Below, piece by piece: positions 61,840-64,000 of a DNA stretch of 64,000 nucleotides. The stretch covers positions 77,400 to 141,399 of the forward strand of contig RHPI01002615.1 of the NCBI GenBank assembly GCA_009103225.1, given 5' to 3'. The DNA comes from Chlorokybus atmophyticus (Eukaryota > Streptophyta > Chlorokybophyceae > Chlorokybales > Chlorokybaceae). Numbering within the stretch: position 1 is the first letter of the stretch; each line of letters opens with the position of its first letter. Position numbers and translations under genes: made by a program. The notes beneath the pieces were generated by a model. The model searched no databases, was not told the DNA's origin, and saw only the letters and a program-made list of their open reading frames with translations.

Positions 61840-62230
61840 GCTGTCACATCATTAGGCGGCCAGAACGGCGGCTACACCTGACTGGGGAACAATCCACAGG
61901 TCAACCATCAATAGACCGGACGTCAAATGACCAGACCCTTGCGCTGGTACCACACGCTCTGAGACCGAGATACATGTACGAGTCTCAAAGCCGCTTCTGT
62001 CACCTGATGTGATGTGACTTGACAAGACACCAGTCCCATCAGGAGGTCCTGAGGGAGGTATATTACGTAACATCGGCGGAGAAGCGCACTGCTCAGCTAA
62101 TCTGTTTCTTTGGCGTGCGAGGTTAGCGGCGGCGGGCGCTGCGCCAGTCAAGTCAGTGACCCTGTCGGGCTTCCGTTAAGCACACCCCAGTGTCCCCAAA
62201 CCGCAGCTACCCAACCACCGGTGAGAGAGT
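61840..62230 (+). repeat. Duplicated 5' module of the coiled-coil genes, copy 2
   Basis: Counterpart of 59440-59830 with substitutions and small indels. Together with the gene and the 3' flank it defines a tandem unit of roughly 2.4 kb. Confidence 0.7.
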
Positions 62231-62637
62231 TGTAAAGGTTGTGTTGCACAGTGCAAGAATTTGGTGATTGGTGCTGGGTCTGGGTACTAGGCCCACGAGT
62301 CAGGAGCCTGTCACAATGCAGCTCAGGGGCACCCGCATAGCCTAGCGTAGCGCATCTGTCAGCGAAGCAGGGTCTGGGCTGCTCTAAATGGCCCGTCGCG
62401 CAATGTCAGTCTGGCGTATTTCAGCTTGCCAGGTTGCATCAGTTGTGGTGGCCGAGAGGGTTGGGCCCAGTTGAGGCTGTCGAGTCAAGTCTATTGACTG
62501 ATTCGCCTTCATCAACCAGTAAGCGAGGTTCTCAAGCCTGGAAACTCAGTTGTTCAAGTGTGGATCTGTTTGCTGAGTGCTGCGGGTGTTGCGCATGTGC
62601 AGGAAGAAGGAGGAGGCTACTAGCGTTGAAGGCTGCA

Positions 62638-63560
62638 ATGGCGGAAGTTACCAACCAACAGCCTCCAAGCACAAACACTGGGACAGAGCCTGGAACGAAC
62701 GGCGCCAATAACACATCTGGTGATGGGAAGCCATCTGCTCAAGCAAATTCCAAAGCACCTGCACAGGATGCCAGAGCCAGCTCGAGAGAACAACCAGCAA
62801 ACACAAAGAGAAAGCGCAAAGGTGTGTGAATGAAGACACTCTGTGTTCTAATGTGAAACGTTGAGGACCGCACATAGCTTGCCGTGTGTGTTGTTAGTAT
62901 GCTAGTCAACAGCTGACTGAGGCTTGCGCTCGGCCAGCTGAGCAAACCCCCAACGTGGAGCTGCAAGCCCTTCTGCCATCGCTTGCCACGTTTCATAAGA
63001 AATGGAGAGGAGGCCTGAGGCGTGCTATCACAAAGTGCCAAAAGGAGATGGAGGACCTTACGGAGGAGCGCAACAGTCTTAAGAAGGAGCTTGACACAAA
63101 GGAGACAAAGTGTGCACCACTCGAACAGCGCAACAGCCTTCTTGAGAAGAACCTGCACAATTCGAAGCAGACATTCACTGAACAGCTTGCAGAGCGCAAC
63201 AGCCTTGTGAGGCAACTTCAGGCTGAGAAGCAGGCATACATTACACAACTTGCAGAGGGCAAAAACATTGTGAGAGAGCTTCAGGCCGGCAAACTGGAGC
63301 TTTCTCAACGACTTGCACGGCGTGACAGCCTCGTAAAGCAGCTTCATGCTGAGAAGCAGGCAGTGAAGACGCAGCTGGCAGCCGCTCAGGAGCAGACTGT
63401 CAAGCATAAGGAGCAGTATATTGAGTTGGAGATGAAGCATGCCCAGCTTCGCACAGTTTTCCAGGAACTCAGAAGCCACCTTTCGAAGGGAGAGACAGCC
63501 GCGCAACGCATTGCGCAGCTGCTGAACATGCAGGAGGCAATGCCCTTGAATGGCGTGTAA
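62638..63560 (+). CDS. Coiled-coil protein with 21-residue repeats, copy B
   Basis: Two exons, 62638-62821 and 62938-63560, give 268 aa. The layout equals copy A: MAEVTNQQPP start, low-complexity Thr/Ser/Ala region, basic T-K-R-K-R-K at the exon end, FHKKWRGGLRRAITKCQKEM, then 21-residue units such as LQAEKQAYITQLAEGKNIVRE and a final AQRIAQLLNMQEA. It has an extra Glu/Lys-rich stretch (LTEERNSLKKELDTKETK) before the repeats and a longer C-terminal segment. Repeat number and spacing differ between the copies. No enzymatic motif is seen. Confidence 0.75.
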
Positions 63561-64000
63561 TGTTACTTTATCAGACTCTAATACATAGCTGCTATATGGA
63601 TATGATAAGCTTGCATCATAGCTTGCACTGAGGTTGTAATATATACAGCGCTAACTCACGCTAGCCTGACTGCCTTGTAGTTGAGCAGCACAGGTTGCCA
63701 GTTTGGTTGTCATCGCTCTCTCTGTCCTGTGCCCACCTGCGCCCACCTGCTGAGTGAAGCTTGCGAGATGGTCGTAATGGTCGTAATCTGCCTTGTCCTG
63801 CACACAGTAAGATGCAACGCTGCACACAATCAGTGATTTGCTATCATCCCCGACTTGCAACCCTACAAGAAGGGTACCGCACGCATCTATAGCAACCAGC
63901 GAAAAGCCGAAGGTTGAGTCCTCGTTGCGCACGCTTGGGCATACTAGGACACTGTGGCTACACGACAAGCATGAGAGCAAGGGGCCTCCCACGCCTTCTC
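63561..64000. other. 3' flank and window end; possible minus-strand exon
   Basis: 63660-63760 is the second copy of the 3' flank repeat. A minus-strand frame (63651-63992) with a segment NEDSTFGFSLVAIDACGT might be an exon of a gene that continues beyond the window, but no family can be named. Confidence 0.3.

Overview
The window looks like nuclear DNA of a unicellular photosynthetic eukaryote, most likely a green-lineage alga. Almost every gene is split by short GT-AG introns of about 50-600 bp. Several proteins begin with Ala/Ser/Arg-rich presequences of the organelle-targeting type. The gene set is algal/plant-like: a fused BIO3-BIO1 biotin gene, a biotin synthase, a GCN/CAF16-type soluble ABC ATPase, a SOUL protein and a plastoglobule-type methyltransferase. 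An LTR element carries a primer-binding site matching the anticodon arm of plant-type initiator tRNA-Met. The species cannot be named from sequence alone. Single n characters at 26049 and 44950 mark assembly joins.

Layout. 0-3.7 kb: a complete non-autonomous Copia-type LTR element (440-3231, target duplication ATACG) inside an older Cys-rich coding remnant. 3.7-7.0 kb: no recognisable gene, one hairpin and one tandem repeat. 7.1-13.5 kb: a doubtful small protein (-), a METTL23-like methyltransferase (+) and an organelle-type EMAPII/tRNA-binding-domain protein (+). 14.3-16.6 kb: biotin synthase (+). 17.5-19.9 kb: a methyltransferase (-). 20.9-25.5 kb: a BLTP3/SHIP164-type bridge-like lipid transfer protein (+), followed by an exact copy of a bioB piece that ends at the first n. 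27.9-29.0 kb: a UBE2D-type ubiquitin-conjugating enzyme (+). 30.2-30.9 kb: a Penelope-like reverse transcriptase fragment. 34.2-36.4 kb: the ABC ATPase (+).

36.4-54 kb is a tandem segmental duplication. Each copy carried BIO3-BIO1 (-), a group-4 glycosyltransferase (+) and a caffeoyl-CoA-type O-methyltransferase (-). Copy 1 keeps an open BIO3-BIO1, but its glycosyltransferase and methyltransferase are broken by an inversion, stops and frameshifts. Copy 2 keeps open glycosyltransferase and methyltransferase genes, but its BIO3-BIO1 has stops and frameshifts. The two damaged copies therefore complement each other. A (CT)n tract of about 456 bp and the second n separate them.

54.9-57.6 kb: a SOUL haem-binding-type gene, divergent from the methyltransferase; the two predicted start codons overlap in one CATG. 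57.6-59.4 kb: repeats and AT-rich DNA. 59.4-64 kb: a tandem pair of coiled-coil genes built on 21-residue repeats, each with the same flanking DNA.

Functionally, bioB plus the open BIO3-BIO1 encode the last three steps of biotin synthesis (DAPA aminotransferase, dethiobiotin synthetase, biotin synthase) within about 26 kb. The other genes have housekeeping or organelle roles and show no obvious joint pathway. Gene models were spliced by hand from reading frame, GT/GC-AG signals and protein-family knowledge.
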